A DNA stretch of 64,000 nt from Oscillatoriophycideae cyanobacterium NC_groundwater_1537_Pr4_S-0.65um_50_18 (GTDB taxonomy: Bacteria; Cyanobacteriota; Cyanobacteriia; Elainellales; Elainellaceae): contig JACQYI010000009.1 of the NCBI GenBank assembly GCA_016208305.1, positions 620,001 through 684,000 of the forward strand. Direction: 5' to 3'. The notes under the pieces were generated by a model. The model saw only the letters and a list, made by a program, of their open reading frames with translations. It ran no database searches and was not told where the DNA came from. Both the position numbers and the translations under genes were made by a program. Shown in pieces: positions 8,184-20,482 of the stretch (positions are counted from its first letter, which is position 1; the number at the start of each line of letters is the position of its first letter).

Positions 8184-9820
8184 CTTTTAATTTCCTCGAT
8201 CGGTAAGAGGATATGCGAAGGGCGATCGCCATCTGAGTAGACCGTGATGGTAATCACCTGGGCATCGATCAATTGACTGTCGATGGGCTGCGTTCCTGTG
8301 CCTGGGTTCATGGCATAAGCAGGGAAGCAGGCCGCACTGAGGCTAAGGCGTAGGCTGTTTCCTGCTGCAATACACATGCAGGTGGGCTGAAGGGAGATCA
8401 GATGGGACTCTGGCAAAGCAGAGGATTGGGGAATGCGCAGATAGCCTTGGCTAAAGCCGAAAACGCTGCCATTGGGCTTGACTTCAGAGAGGGTGGCACA
8501 GAGGTCAAAGCTAGGGGCATCGGCAGTGCAGTAGATTTGAACGATCGCCTCTCCAGCGATATGTAGATCGGTCTCTAGGGGGGCTGAGGTGTAGGTGAGA
8601 ACATCGGTACGGCAGTCTATAGCAGCGCGATCGAAGGAGCCAGCAGGCATAGCAGCATGTCCGCCCAAAGAGGGAACAGGTCGCCAGGAGTCATGAATTA
8701 GCAGATCGGGTGGGGCAGAGCTAGAGGAGGGCTGAGTTGTGAGCGAACCTTCGCCCATTGCCGCCAGTCCGGTGCTAGAGAGGGCATAAATTTGCGGGAA
8801 CGTGGCCGGAAATTGAGAAAATTTGCACCACTGGTTTGTGCCCATTTCAAACAGGCTGACGGGCATCTCTTCCAGGGAGCCTCTCCCTTTGAGAAAATAG
8901 TCGAACCATTGGATTTGGAGGCGATCGATCTTATTTTGCGCCTCAGCGCCATAGTCGATCGATCCGGTTTTGCGTCCCCAGGGTAAATGCGCCCAGGGTG
9001 CGACCATCAAATGCTGGGGGAATTGGCTGCGGGCTGCCATCGCTTTATAAAGTCGCACTGTGCCGCGCAGGTACGTGTCAAACCAGCCGCCAATATGCAG
9101 CATGGGCAGATCGACGGCCTGCATTTGGTGATGGGGCGACATCTGCCAGTAATAGTCGTTAGGGTCAGGATGGCTCAGCCAGTCGTGGTAGTGCGACTCA
9201 GGCGCAAGCTGTCGCAAAATGCCCGAAAGGGGGCAGACCGGATCATGCAAAGGCGGATTGCGGGCAGCCGCATAGAGGGTTTGGTATGCCTCCTGATTGG
9301 CTTTGCGCCGAGCCGTCTCTGCGGCAAGCTGCATGGCCCAGCCTAAGTTGAGCTGATAGCAGAAAGCGCCGCCTTCGTATGCCCAGTCATGATACAGGTC
9401 ATAGCCGACCATAGCAGGGGCAAGTGCCTTAAGCGCAGGAGGACGATCGATCGCTGCATAAAGCTGGGTCATGCCCTGATAGGAAAAGCCATACATACCC
9501 ACCTGTCCGGTGCTACGGGGCAGATGGGCTGCCCACTCCACCGTGTCAAAACCATCCTCAATCTCATTGACAAATAGCTCAAATTCTCCCTCGGATGTGC
9601 CACGCCCGCGCACGTCTTGAATCACCACAATATAGCCCTGATCGGCATACCAGCTGGGGTGGGCATAAACGACAGTTGAGGCGATCGCCCGTCCGTAAGG
9701 CTGCCGCATGAGCAAGACTGGAAACTTGCCCTGGTGCTTGGGATAGTAGACATCTGCATCAAGCCGCACGCCATCGCGGGTCTGCATGGACAGAGTTTGC
9801 TTAGGGCTAAAAAAGGTCAT
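8180..9820 (-). CDS. CocE/NonD family alpha/beta hydrolase
   Basis: A 546-residue protein of the X-Pro dipeptidyl-peptidase S15/cocaine esterase group. It has an N-terminal alpha/beta-hydrolase domain with nucleophile motif GFSYQG (near 149-154), a likely catalytic Asp in GGWFDTYLRG, and His in APWAHLPWG. The C-terminal part (about 340-546) is the family's jelly-roll domain. QDVRGRGTSEG, a typical CocE motif, is also present. Substrates range from acyl esters to amides, so the reaction is not fixed. No signal peptide is seen. Confidence 0.88.
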   Translation of the reverse strand: MTFFSPKQTLSMQTRDGVRLDADVYYPKHQGKFPVLLMRQPYGRAIASTVVYAHPSWYADQGYIVVIQDVRGRGTSEGEFELFVNEIEDGFDTVEWAAHLPRSTGQVGMYGFSYQGMTQLYAAIDRPPALKALAPAMVGYDLYHDWAYEGGAFCYQLNLGWAMQLAAETARRKANQEAYQTLYAAARNPPLHDPVCPLSGILRQLAPESHYHDWLSHPDPNDYYWQMSPHHQMQAVDLPMLHIGGWFDTYLRGTVRLYKAMAARSQFPQHLMVAPWAHLPWGRKTGSIDYGAEAQNKIDRLQIQWFDYFLKGRGSLEEMPVSLFEMGTNQWCKFSQFPATFPQIYALSSTGLAAMGEGSLTTQPSSSSAPPDLLIHDSWRPVPSLGGHAAMPAGSFDRAAIDCRTDVLTYTSAPLETDLHIAGEAIVQIYCTADAPSFDLCATLSEVKPNGSVFGFSQGYLRIPQSSALPESHLISLQPTCMCIAAGNSLRLSLSAACFPAYAMNPGTGTQPIDSQLIDAQVITITVYSDGDRPSHILLPIEEIKS

Positions 9821-9980
9821 CCGATTTTGAGTGGGCGATTTTGAACTAGCAGCTTTAAAGTAAGCTTCACGCCCCTGACCTGCCGCTGAGTGCTAGTCAG
9901 TAGCTTGAAGCCTTTTTACGATTTTAGAGGCTTTCGTCAATCCAAAATCTAAAATTCAGAATCGGACACCGAGGATTGTT

Positions 9981-11117
9981 TTAGTGCCGCTTCAGCTCCT
10001 CTAGGTTGGAATGCTCCTCTAGGTAATCCAGCAAATTGAGAAAATCGGCCTTAGGTAAACAGCGCCCCCCTACAGGATTAAAGGCCAACTGGTAGCGATC
10101 GCCGCTATAGATGTGATATCCCCAATAAAACAACTGCTTGCTGTTGCGAATAGCCACCTCTTCTGGATCGATGAACTTAAAGCGTTCATCCTCTTGTGAG
10201 AGTTCGGCAAAGTATCGCTGATATTCCTCTTTGAGGACACGACTGCGGTTACTTTCGTCGTCAAAGTAGTTGTTGATTAAGATAAACAGATAGGCTGTTT
10301 GGTTAACCCGACGAATCGCCTCGATCGTTCGCTTGATCACATGTCCATTTTTGTTCAGCCCTAAGGGGTTCAGCGTCGTCGGAATGATGCAATAGGAGAA
10401 TTTTTTGATCAGATCAACCGGATTCGCTTCCAAAACAGGGGAGCAGTCGCAGACCACTACATTGACATCGGGTGGATGGCGATCGTCCCATTCATCAATA
10501 CCATAAACGGTTACGGTATTCCCTAACTTATTGTTGAGTCCCGGCAGCTTAACCCCTTCTCCCAACAGCGTTGTCAGGTTTTTCTGGGGGTCTAGATCAA
10601 TCAGAGCCGCATCATATCCCGACAGCGCAAAAGCTCCGGCCAAATGGGCGCTAATCGTGGTTTTGCCCACACCGCCCTTGCAGGTAAAAACGCCCAAGTA
10701 GGTTAACTCTCGTCGGGGTGGCTCAATGCCATTTTCATGGCCTGTGATCCGGATAACCTTGTTGTCCCGATAGAGTGCAAGCTGCACCTTATCGTTATTG
10801 GCCTGCTGAAAATAGGTGAGGGCAGAGTGTGTGTAGCCACTGGACGTAATCAAAAACCCTTTAGTAAATCGTTCGGCGATCGGCAGCTCTAGAAATTCAA
10901 AAAACTTTTCAATTTGCGGGACTTTAATGGGCACTCGATAGTTTTTGAGCTGAATGGCAACCACTTCATTGCCCCGAATCGCTTCCAGATCGTATCCCTT
11001 GGGAGGCGTAGAGCCGTTGGTACCCTGCGCAGAGGGCATCTTTACCGCCCATCCTGCCTTAGCCAGGAGCAGCATGATTGCTTGCTGAAAATCATCTGAA
11101 TGCTCAAAGCTAGCCAT
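9981..11117 (-). CDS. Mrr-like nuclease domain fused to ParA-type ATPase
   Basis: A 378-residue fusion. Residues 1-125 resemble the Mrr restriction endonuclease fold: an N-terminal helix, then D43 in KGYDLEA and the Q56-x-K58 pair in AIQLKNY, matching the PD-(D/E/Q)xK active site. Residues 140-378 are a ParA/MinD-like ATPase with deviant Walker A CKGGVGKTT (146-154), ALIDLDPQ after it and a CDCSP switch motif. The architecture suggests a DNA-linked ATPase with nuclease activity, perhaps in defence or plasmid exclusion; that is inference. No ParB or other partner is adjacent. ATG at 11117 is preferred over GTG at 11129. Confidence 0.75.
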   Translation of the reverse strand: MASFEHSDDFQQAIMLLLAKAGWAVKMPSAQGTNGSTPPKGYDLEAIRGNEVVAIQLKNYRVPIKVPQIEKFFEFLELPIAERFTKGFLITSSGYTHSALTYFQQANNDKVQLALYRDNKVIRITGHENGIEPPRRELTYLGVFTCKGGVGKTTISAHLAGAFALSGYDAALIDLDPQKNLTTLLGEGVKLPGLNNKLGNTVTVYGIDEWDDRHPPDVNVVVCDCSPVLEANPVDLIKKFSYCIIPTTLNPLGLNKNGHVIKRTIEAIRRVNQTAYLFILINNYFDDESNRSRVLKEEYQRYFAELSQEDERFKFIDPEEVAIRNSKQLFYWGYHIYSGDRYQLAFNPVGGRCLPKADFLNLLDYLEEHSNLEELKRH

Positions 11118-11721
11118 AGTCGAACCCACAAACCTTCAGTGAAACGAAGACCGGAGCGAAATTTTTTTAAAAGAATGCGCGATCGTGAAACACCACTGGA
11201 CAAATTAAGGAATAAATTTTGTCGGTCTGAACTCATCCAGGGCAGGTCTATCTGAATGGGTCTATCTGAATGGATCTAGATGTCTGGAAGTATACAATAC
11301 CCAATTTCAGGTGAGACAAAATTTTCTCGCCCCCCTGTAGCTGGAAATCTCAGGCGCATTTCGACGCTGTGGCAAATGCAGTGTGAATGTGCGGGTGGGT
11401 GGGTGAGAGGGTGAGAGGGTGAATGAGTGAGTGGGTGGCTTAGGGAAAGGGAAATGGCTGTAAGAGGAGTCTTTGCAGCTCTCTAAGGTCTGTTTCAGGC
11501 GATCGCCCTCGCTTAAACGCCAAATTTTCTAGGATTTCTGGAAATTTTTGATTTGGCTAAATTTATTGGAACTAATCAGCCAGCCTTATGTCAATAGATT
11601 CAACTGTCACATAGCAAGCTGCCATAGAACAACGGTAGGAATTGGGATGAAGCCCCTCTGCCCCACTCGTTTGTTCGAGCTTGCTGGGCTTACAAACTGG
11701 CTTAGGTATCAGGAGGATCAT
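11118..11721. other. 600-bp leader region with G-rich tract
   Basis: There is no recognisable gene. The main feature is a G-rich tract at 11391-11437. Four GGG runs at 11393-11411 have spacers of 1, 1 and 5 bases, fitting a four-stranded G-quadruplex on the + strand. The rest precedes the next gene, which has a strong ribosome-binding site; a frame open from 11548 is treated as leader because of that site. Confidence 0.6.
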
Positions 11722-13290
11722 ATGTCGCAAGATTTCGTAGCTGTAGGGCAATCCCGGACGCTGCATACTCAGCCTCAACTACAGATACAGAAGAATCAGG
11801 GGCATTTCCAGAATCCACTCAAAAAATCTACCCAAAATCTCTCAAAACTTCGCACCGCATCCAGCTCGTCTAAAGCGGCTTCAGCTAAATCTACCCAAAA
11901 CAGATTTCAATATTTGTTTTCCAGCAGCTCTGAATCTTCTTTAGACACACAGGTGCAGTCTGTCAACGGTTCATCTAGCTTCGTCAAAAATACGCGGAGT
12001 ACAGCTCACAACATCGGAGATTTTAGCGGCAAATCGGGCTATAGCTGGAACGATAAGCTAGATTCCAGTAACTCAGACGACTTCTTTAAGTTTAGTTTGT
12101 CTAACAGGAGTCGAGTTTCGCTCTCGCTGGGCAATTTGGAGGGCAGCGCCAACTTACGCTTGCTCAAGGCAAATGGCACGCAAATCAAGAAATCGACGGG
12201 CAGCAGCATCAGCAGCAGTCTGCGATCGGGCGATTACTATATCCAAGTTTCTTCAGGCAGCGCCACCTATTCTCTCAATATGAAGGGATCAGGCATAGCC
12301 AACGATGCAGGTACAGCAACGCGATCGGCATTGGATGCAGGTGAGCTGACTCAAAGCAATCGCACCTTTCGGCGGATGATTGGGGGGAAAGATAAGGTAG
12401 ATGTCTATCGCTTTGACTTATCTGAAAAAAGCAATGTAGAACTGGCTCTGGGTAATCTCAAAAAAGATGCGAGTCTACACCTTTTAGATAGTCAGGGCAA
12501 CGAGATTGACCTGTCTGACTCTAGCGGCGATACCGGAGAATCTATCACCAAACAGCTAGGGGCGGGCACCTACTACGTCAAAGTTGAGACAGCCTCTAAG
12601 TCAGGCATGCGGTATGCCCTGGAAATGAATACGGGCGAGGCTAGCTCATCTAACTCTGGCTTTAATTCCGGGTCTAATGGCTCTAACTCTGGCTCTAATT
12701 CTGGATCTAACTCCGGATCCGGTAGCTCTGGTTCTGGTAGCTCTGGCTCTGGTAGTTCTGGCTCTGGTAGTTCGGGCAGCGGTTCGGGCAGCGGCAGCAG
12801 CTCAAATAACACTGTTCCCTACTTACGTCTTTCCAAAACCAATCGCACAACCTCTTCCGGCTTGGTAGAACTTCAGTTAGAGCTGATCAAAGGCAACAAG
12901 GCGGTTGACAAAGTCGTGACGGTTTCGGGTCAACCTGGTAAACAAGCCTTTAAGCTACCCAGCCAGAGCAAATCAGGATCGATGGAGCCACTGCCAGAGG
13001 GCAAATGGAGTCTGGGTGTGACGGAGTGGGCGGCTGGAAAGAATAACCTCAACGCCAGTTGGGGAGAAGGGCTAGGCCCCATGTGGGTCAGTGTAGAGCC
13101 TCTCATGAGTACCAGTCGATCGGCTATTGGTATTCACCTGGATAGCAATTCTAGCTACGCTCCGGGAACGGTTGGCTGTATCGGTGTGACCAACAAGACC
13201 GATTTACAGAGGGTTGCAAGCTGGTTTGATAACTCTCTTGCACCTAAAACTCTAATTGTAGATTGGGGTCTGGGAACCGTAGCGGCCTAA
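11722..13290 (+). CDS. PPC-domain protein with C-terminal YkuD-like domain
   Basis: A 522-residue protein with an AGGAGG site eight bases before the ATG, which decides this start over open codons upstream. Residues 1-85 are Ser/Gln-rich. Two pre-peptidase C-terminal (PPC) beta domains follow (about 88-185 and 190-300), then a Gly-Ser linker (about 310-365) made of repeated SGSGS units. The last 150 residues end in GIHLDSNS...GTVGCIGV, which resembles the His and Cys motif of L,D-transpeptidase/DUF2778-type domains. No classical signal peptide is visible, so export would need another route. A cell-wall role is plausible, not shown. Confidence 0.7.
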   Translation: MSQDFVAVGQSRTLHTQPQLQIQKNQGHFQNPLKKSTQNLSKLRTASSSSKAASAKSTQNRFQYLFSSSSESSLDTQVQSVNGSSSFVKNTRSTAHNIGDFSGKSGYSWNDKLDSSNSDDFFKFSLSNRSRVSLSLGNLEGSANLRLLKANGTQIKKSTGSSISSSLRSGDYYIQVSSGSATYSLNMKGSGIANDAGTATRSALDAGELTQSNRTFRRMIGGKDKVDVYRFDLSEKSNVELALGNLKKDASLHLLDSQGNEIDLSDSSGDTGESITKQLGAGTYYVKVETASKSGMRYALEMNTGEASSSNSGFNSGSNGSNSGSNSGSNSGSGSSGSGSSGSGSSGSGSSGSGSGSGSSSNNTVPYLRLSKTNRTTSSGLVELQLELIKGNKAVDKVVTVSGQPGKQAFKLPSQSKSGSMEPLPEGKWSLGVTEWAAGKNNLNASWGEGLGPMWVSVEPLMSTSRSAIGIHLDSNSSYAPGTVGCIGVTNKTDLQRVASWFDNSLAPKTLIVDWGLGTVAA

Positions 13291-13298
13291 GATCAGTA

Positions 13299-13362
13299 AA
13301 TCGTAAAGTCCTCTATCTATTAGGGTTTTGTGGCGCGCGTCACAAAACCCTAATTTGCGATC
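13299..13362. repeat. shortened relative of the 4214-4333 palindromic element
   Basis: A 13-bp stem (13320-13332 with 13341-13353) carries the same TTAGGGTTTTGTG arm as the element at 4223-4262, but its apex is cut to GCGCGCGT. The right end again runs into AATTTGCGATC, and the left end has AAAGTCCTC, as in the mirrored 4333 end. Sharing arms and ends at two sites shows a dispersed repeat with an internal deletion here. Confidence 0.8.
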
Positions 13363-13380
13363 TTGCGATCGAATGAAGCC

Positions 13381-13830
13381 TTATTGATCGACGATCGCTG
13401 ACTTTGGATAATTGCGATCTAGTCCTTGCTTAATCCACCGTAAGCATTCTGGCTCAGACCGAAATATTTTGGGAGCAGCGATGTTATTGAGTTCTGTCGG
13501 CGGGTAGTGATCGTAAAAATACTTTTCGGCTTGCTTATAGACAATGATCAAGTGATTTTGATAGGTGTAGCGATCCTTAAAAAAATCAGGTTGGCTGGGG
13601 AGGCTTGCCCGCCTGCTGAGATGCTCTTTGGCGATCGCAACAATGCCTTCAACGGAGTCTGAGTAAAGCCTTGAGGGATTAATAAACTTGTGCAGAGTGC
13701 CATATCGCCCTTGCTCTGACAAAAGCCTATAGGTGTAAATCGACTGTCCAGCCATCTTGCTCTGAACGTAAGGAATGATCAGATGTCCCTGATGAGAGAC
13801 AGAGTGTTCGTAAAGGAAGCGATCGATCAC
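13381..13830 (-). CDS. hypothetical protein with two tandem repeats
   Basis: A 149-residue soluble protein of unknown family. It appears to be an internal duplication: HLIIPYVQSK near 16-25 and HLIIVYKQAEK near 92-102 start two units of about 70 residues. Each continues with aromatic-rich sequence and ends in a helix (IVAIAKEHL; CLRWIKQGLD). No catalytic motif, signal peptide or membrane segment is seen. It is isolated between palindromic elements. The ATG at 13830 is the first in frame. Confidence 0.6.
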   Translation of the reverse strand: MIDRFLYEHSVSHQGHLIIPYVQSKMAGQSIYTYRLLSEQGRYGTLHKFINPSRLYSDSVEGIVAIAKEHLSRRASLPSQPDFFKDRYTYQNHLIIVYKQAEKYFYDHYPPTELNNIAAPKIFRSEPECLRWIKQGLDRNYPKSAIVDQ

Positions 13831-13985
13831 AGTTCCTAACCCTAATACTCTAGCAGGCTAATTTGGGCTGTTAGAGGCTTTAACTGACAGCAGGCAAAGC
13901 ACCGCAGGTCAGGGAAAACCTTCTATCGGACATGCTCAATCATACTTCACCTTGCCGCTGCTAGAAACTTGCTGAACCCGGCTAA

Positions 13986-14033
13986 GAAATTTATTTTGGC
14001 AGGAGCGCAGAGTGACCTGCCAAAATAAATTTC
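13986..14033. terminator. 18-bp perfect hairpin downstream of malQ
   Basis: Arms 13986-14003 and 14016-14033 are exact reverse complements around a 12-base loop (with GCGC). It lies about 60 bases past the malQ stop on the minus strand, so a transcription-ending or mRNA-stabilising role is likely. There is no clear U-run. Confidence 0.65.
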
Positions 14034-14090
14034 ATCAACAAAATCAGCTGCGCCTCACAACCTTCTGGATCTGCTCTAGTGGCCGACTTT

Positions 14091-15593
14091 TTAGCGGCTG
14101 TACAGCTTGGTCAAATGCAAGAGTCGATCGCTCACGTCCTGGCTCAGCAACTCCGAGCGGGTAAACCGCCAGCGCCACTGGCCTTCGTTAATGCTGGGGT
14201 CGTTCATCCGCGCTCGCCCATCTAAGCTCAAAAGATCCTGAAGAGGAATCACGGCCAGATCGGCAACTGAAGCCAGCGCTAGATGAATAAACTCCCAGCT
14301 AATCTCCTGGACTTCATCGGCAGAGTGATAGCCCAAGTACTGCGCCACATGCTGCTTTTCAGCATCGGCAGCGATCGTCCACCAGCCGAGTGCCGTGTCG
14401 TTGTCGTGGGTGCCGGGATAGACGACGCAGTTGCGCACATAGTGATGAGGCTGGTAGGCATTTTCGGAGCCGTTGCCAAAGGCAAATTGCAGAATCTTCA
14501 TGCCAGGAAATTGGAAGCGATCGCGCAATGCCTCGACTTCGGGGGTGATGATGCCCAAATCTTCGGCCATCACAGGCAGACTGCCGACCGAAGCTTCTAG
14601 AACTTCAAAAAATTTGGCATCCGGCCCTTTGAGCCATTCCCCGTTCATGGCGGTTGTTTCTCCGGCGGGCACCTGCCAGTAGGCTTCAAAGCCTCGGAAG
14701 TGATCGACCCGGACGATATCGACATACAGCAGGGTGGCCTTGAAGCGGTTAATCCACCATAGGAAGTTGGTTTGCTCTAGCTTGTCCCAGTCGTAGACCG
14801 GATTGCCCCAAAGCTGGCCCGTGGCGCTGAAGTAGTCGGGCGGCACCCCGGCCATAAACGCCGGATCGTAAGTTTCTGGATCGAGCTTGAAATTCTCAGG
14901 ACTGGCCCAGACATCAGCGCTGTTGTGGCAAACGTAAATCGAGACATCGCCCACAATCAAAATCTCTTTGCCGTTGGCGTAAGCCCGCAGCTTTGCCCAT
15001 TGGCTAAAAAACTTAAACTGCAAGAACTTCTGGAAGTTGATGCTATCTTGCAGTTTTTCGGTCTGCTCCTTCAGCGCTAGGGGATCTCGTCGGGCGATCG
15101 CCGTTTCCCACTGGTTCCAGGGCTTGTAGTCATGGGCTTCTAGCAACGCCATAAACAGCACAAAGTCATCGAGCCACCAGGCTTGATCTTGGCAAAATTT
15201 CTCGTAGTCAGGCGTAGGCTGAAAGCGATCGAACGCTTGCTGCAAATACTTGAACTTGTGGGGAATCACCTGATCAAACTGGACGCGGCTATAGGCCGGA
15301 TCGGAGTCAGAATCAGGCAGAGGCTCTAGCGCTGCGGCATCGAGCAAACCCTCTGCGGCCAACTGCTCTAGGCTAATCAGCAGCGGATTGCCTGCAAAAG
15401 TGCTGAAGTTCATAATGTAGGGCGAGTGCTCATACCCAGTCGGCCCAAGGGGCAAAATCTGCCAGAGCTTCTGTCCACTCTTGGCTAAGAAATCTACGAA
15501 TTCATAGGCAGATTGTCCCAGGTCGCCAATGCCAAACTGTCCGGGGAGACAGGTGGGATGAAGCAATACGCCGCTAGCACGTTGAAAAGTCAC
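14091..15593 (-). CDS. malQ: 4-alpha-glucanotransferase (amylomaltase)
   Basis: A 500-residue GH77 enzyme that transfers alpha-1,4-glucan segments between maltooligosaccharides in glycogen breakdown. The active site is readable: nucleophile Asp in IVRVDHFRGFEAYW, acid/base Glu in VMAEDLGIITPEV, and the third Asp in PGTHDNDT. The N-terminus SGVLLHPTCLPGQFGIGDLG is typical of bacterial and plant DPE1-type enzymes, and the length matches. The trehalose synthase-maltokinase gene is divergent about 1 kb away; together they link maltodextrin, trehalose and maltose-1-phosphate. Confidence 0.95.
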   Translation of the reverse strand: MTFQRASGVLLHPTCLPGQFGIGDLGQSAYEFVDFLAKSGQKLWQILPLGPTGYEHSPYIMNFSTFAGNPLLISLEQLAAEGLLDAAALEPLPDSDSDPAYSRVQFDQVIPHKFKYLQQAFDRFQPTPDYEKFCQDQAWWLDDFVLFMALLEAHDYKPWNQWETAIARRDPLALKEQTEKLQDSINFQKFLQFKFFSQWAKLRAYANGKEILIVGDVSIYVCHNSADVWASPENFKLDPETYDPAFMAGVPPDYFSATGQLWGNPVYDWDKLEQTNFLWWINRFKATLLYVDIVRVDHFRGFEAYWQVPAGETTAMNGEWLKGPDAKFFEVLEASVGSLPVMAEDLGIITPEVEALRDRFQFPGMKILQFAFGNGSENAYQPHHYVRNCVVYPGTHDNDTALGWWTIAADAEKQHVAQYLGYHSADEVQEISWEFIHLALASVADLAVIPLQDLLSLDGRARMNDPSINEGQWRWRFTRSELLSQDVSDRLLHLTKLYSR

Positions 15594-15656
15594 AATAATT
15601 CCTGCCTGTAATGTCTTAGGTTATGTTAGTTTTCCGAGGATCAAATCAGACTCAAT

Positions 15657-15705
15657 CTAGAGTAATAAAGCATCTAGAGTAATAAAGCATCTGGCGTAAT
15701 AAAGC
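15657..15705. repeat. 17-bp tandem repeat, about 3 copies
   Basis: CTAGAGTAATAAAGCAT occurs twice in perfect tandem (15657-15673, 15674-15690), and a third diverged, shortened copy starts with CTGGCGTAATAAAGC. It sits about 60 bases upstream of malQ's start, within its likely promoter region. Confidence 0.85.
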
Positions 15706-15972
15706 TGTAGAGACAGCCCTCATGTAGTTAATTTGACAGCCAAACTGCTACATACGGAGCGATCGCATCAGGTTTGAAAATCACTAACTTGTGCCGATGA
15801 TCTCAGTTAAAAAAATCACAGGTCAATCAGAGATTTCTCTGACAGTCTCTATCTTGATGACAGATTGGTATCACCTAATTACACTTTTACACTCTTATCC
15901 GGTATCCATTTCGTATCAATGAGTCTGTCGAGATAGAAGGCTTATCCAGACAGGTTTAGGCTCATTTTTTAA

Positions 15973-16006
15973 TTTTTAAGGGGGCGCACAGCACCCCCCT
16001 CAAAAA
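15973..16006. repeat. hairpin with G5/C5 stem
   Basis: TTTTTAAGGGGG is followed by a nine-base apex (CGCACAGCA) and CCCCCCTCAAAAA. The outer T/A and inner G/C runs pair with one mismatch. The apex again includes GCGC-like sequence, but it is less regular than the triloop family. Confidence 0.65.
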
Positions 16007-16661
16007 CTAAAAGCCTGTTTGAAACATGACCCAATTCAAGCTACTGATTTCTATCCTATTTATAATTCCTGCTTGATGATGATATCGTCAGCAACACATC
16101 ATAAATTTACGAAGATAAAGTGAAGGTTAGCCAAAACTCCGAGGTTATTCGGATTTATCTTCCTAGAATCAATAGAGAAGTGCATTCGGCACTACAGAAC
16201 TGATCGAATCAGGTCAGGATTTTCACGTATGAATTTTACTTCAGCTTCATATTAGAAAATTCAGATATCGGCAATTCTGAACGCCAATCGCGGTTACTTC
16301 TAGCCTTCAGGACATCTGTTTGTTTGGGCGCTGCGGCTAGGAGGGATAACTTTTTATTAGGGGCGTGTAGAGCGCTTCCCTAGTAAAAACGTTCTCTTCC
16401 AATAAAGCGATGCCCTTGTTCTAATGTTTGTTTTAACGTTAGGTTTAACGCTTTGTTTTGCACAGCAAAACTTGCAAGTGCAGGAGATATGCTGCTGCAT
16501 TTCGCCCGATTATAAGGTGGGTTGCCTCGCCCGAACGAAGCAGCCCACTTCATAATGAAGTTAGCTTTCTGTAAAACGGATATACATTCTCACATCTTCT
16601 AAACCCACGTGCAATTTGCCCGATTGGGACGCAAGACCTGTACCCCTGGAAGCCAAACGAC

Positions 16662-20135
<3,474 letters not shown>

Positions 20136-20482
20136 CGCCTCCCGTTTTTGATTGCGAGAACGGTGAAGCCGAAGGGAGCAACGGTGCAGTAGACCCGACG
20201 GTTTGACCTTGAAGGACGATCGATCAAGCTCAGAGCTTGGAAGTTGGAGCGATTTGCTCAGCATTCCGAGTTCTGAGCTTTGTTTTTGGAGTAAAAAGGT
20301 TGGAGTTTTGCGATCGGATGTTGGGATGTGGGGGTTGGAGGTTGGAAGTTGCAGATCTGAACTGGAAAGCTCTGATTTTGAGCAGGGTCGCGCCAGGTTT
20401 AAGCACTGCGATTCAACTAAAGACGATTTTTAATCCAAATGCGATAGTAGGAACAATTGCATTGTTGCTGGAACTGAGACTC
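20136..20482. other. intergenic region before NACHT gene
   Basis: About 350 bases. Frames are open, giving artificial N-terminal extensions of the next gene, but the sequence is a run of degenerate GTTGGAAG/GAGCTTGGA-like short repeats on the + strand without protein-family likeness. No clear promoter was picked out. Confidence 0.55.

Larger units (their letters stand above)
15594..16661. other. 1.07-kb non-coding region between malQ and treS
   Basis: No coding frame with family resemblance on either strand. It holds a 17-bp tandem repeat (15657-15705), a hairpin with GGGGG/CCCCC stem (15973-16006), an imperfect hairpin near 16348-16393 and a short stem GTTTTGC-ACA-GCAAAAC near 16455. It must contain the promoters of the two divergent genes and is long enough for a small RNA, which I cannot confirm. 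Confidence 0.6.

Noticed and set aside
12573-12812. Pro/Glu/Leu-rich frame on the minus strand
   Set aside because: It is the reverse of the Gly-Ser linker codons of the PPC protein; low-complexity repeats give long open shadows.
20237-20482. N-terminal extension of the NACHT protein by 82 residues
   Set aside because: The extension is low-complexity translation of short repeats; the family-like N-terminus starts at 20483.
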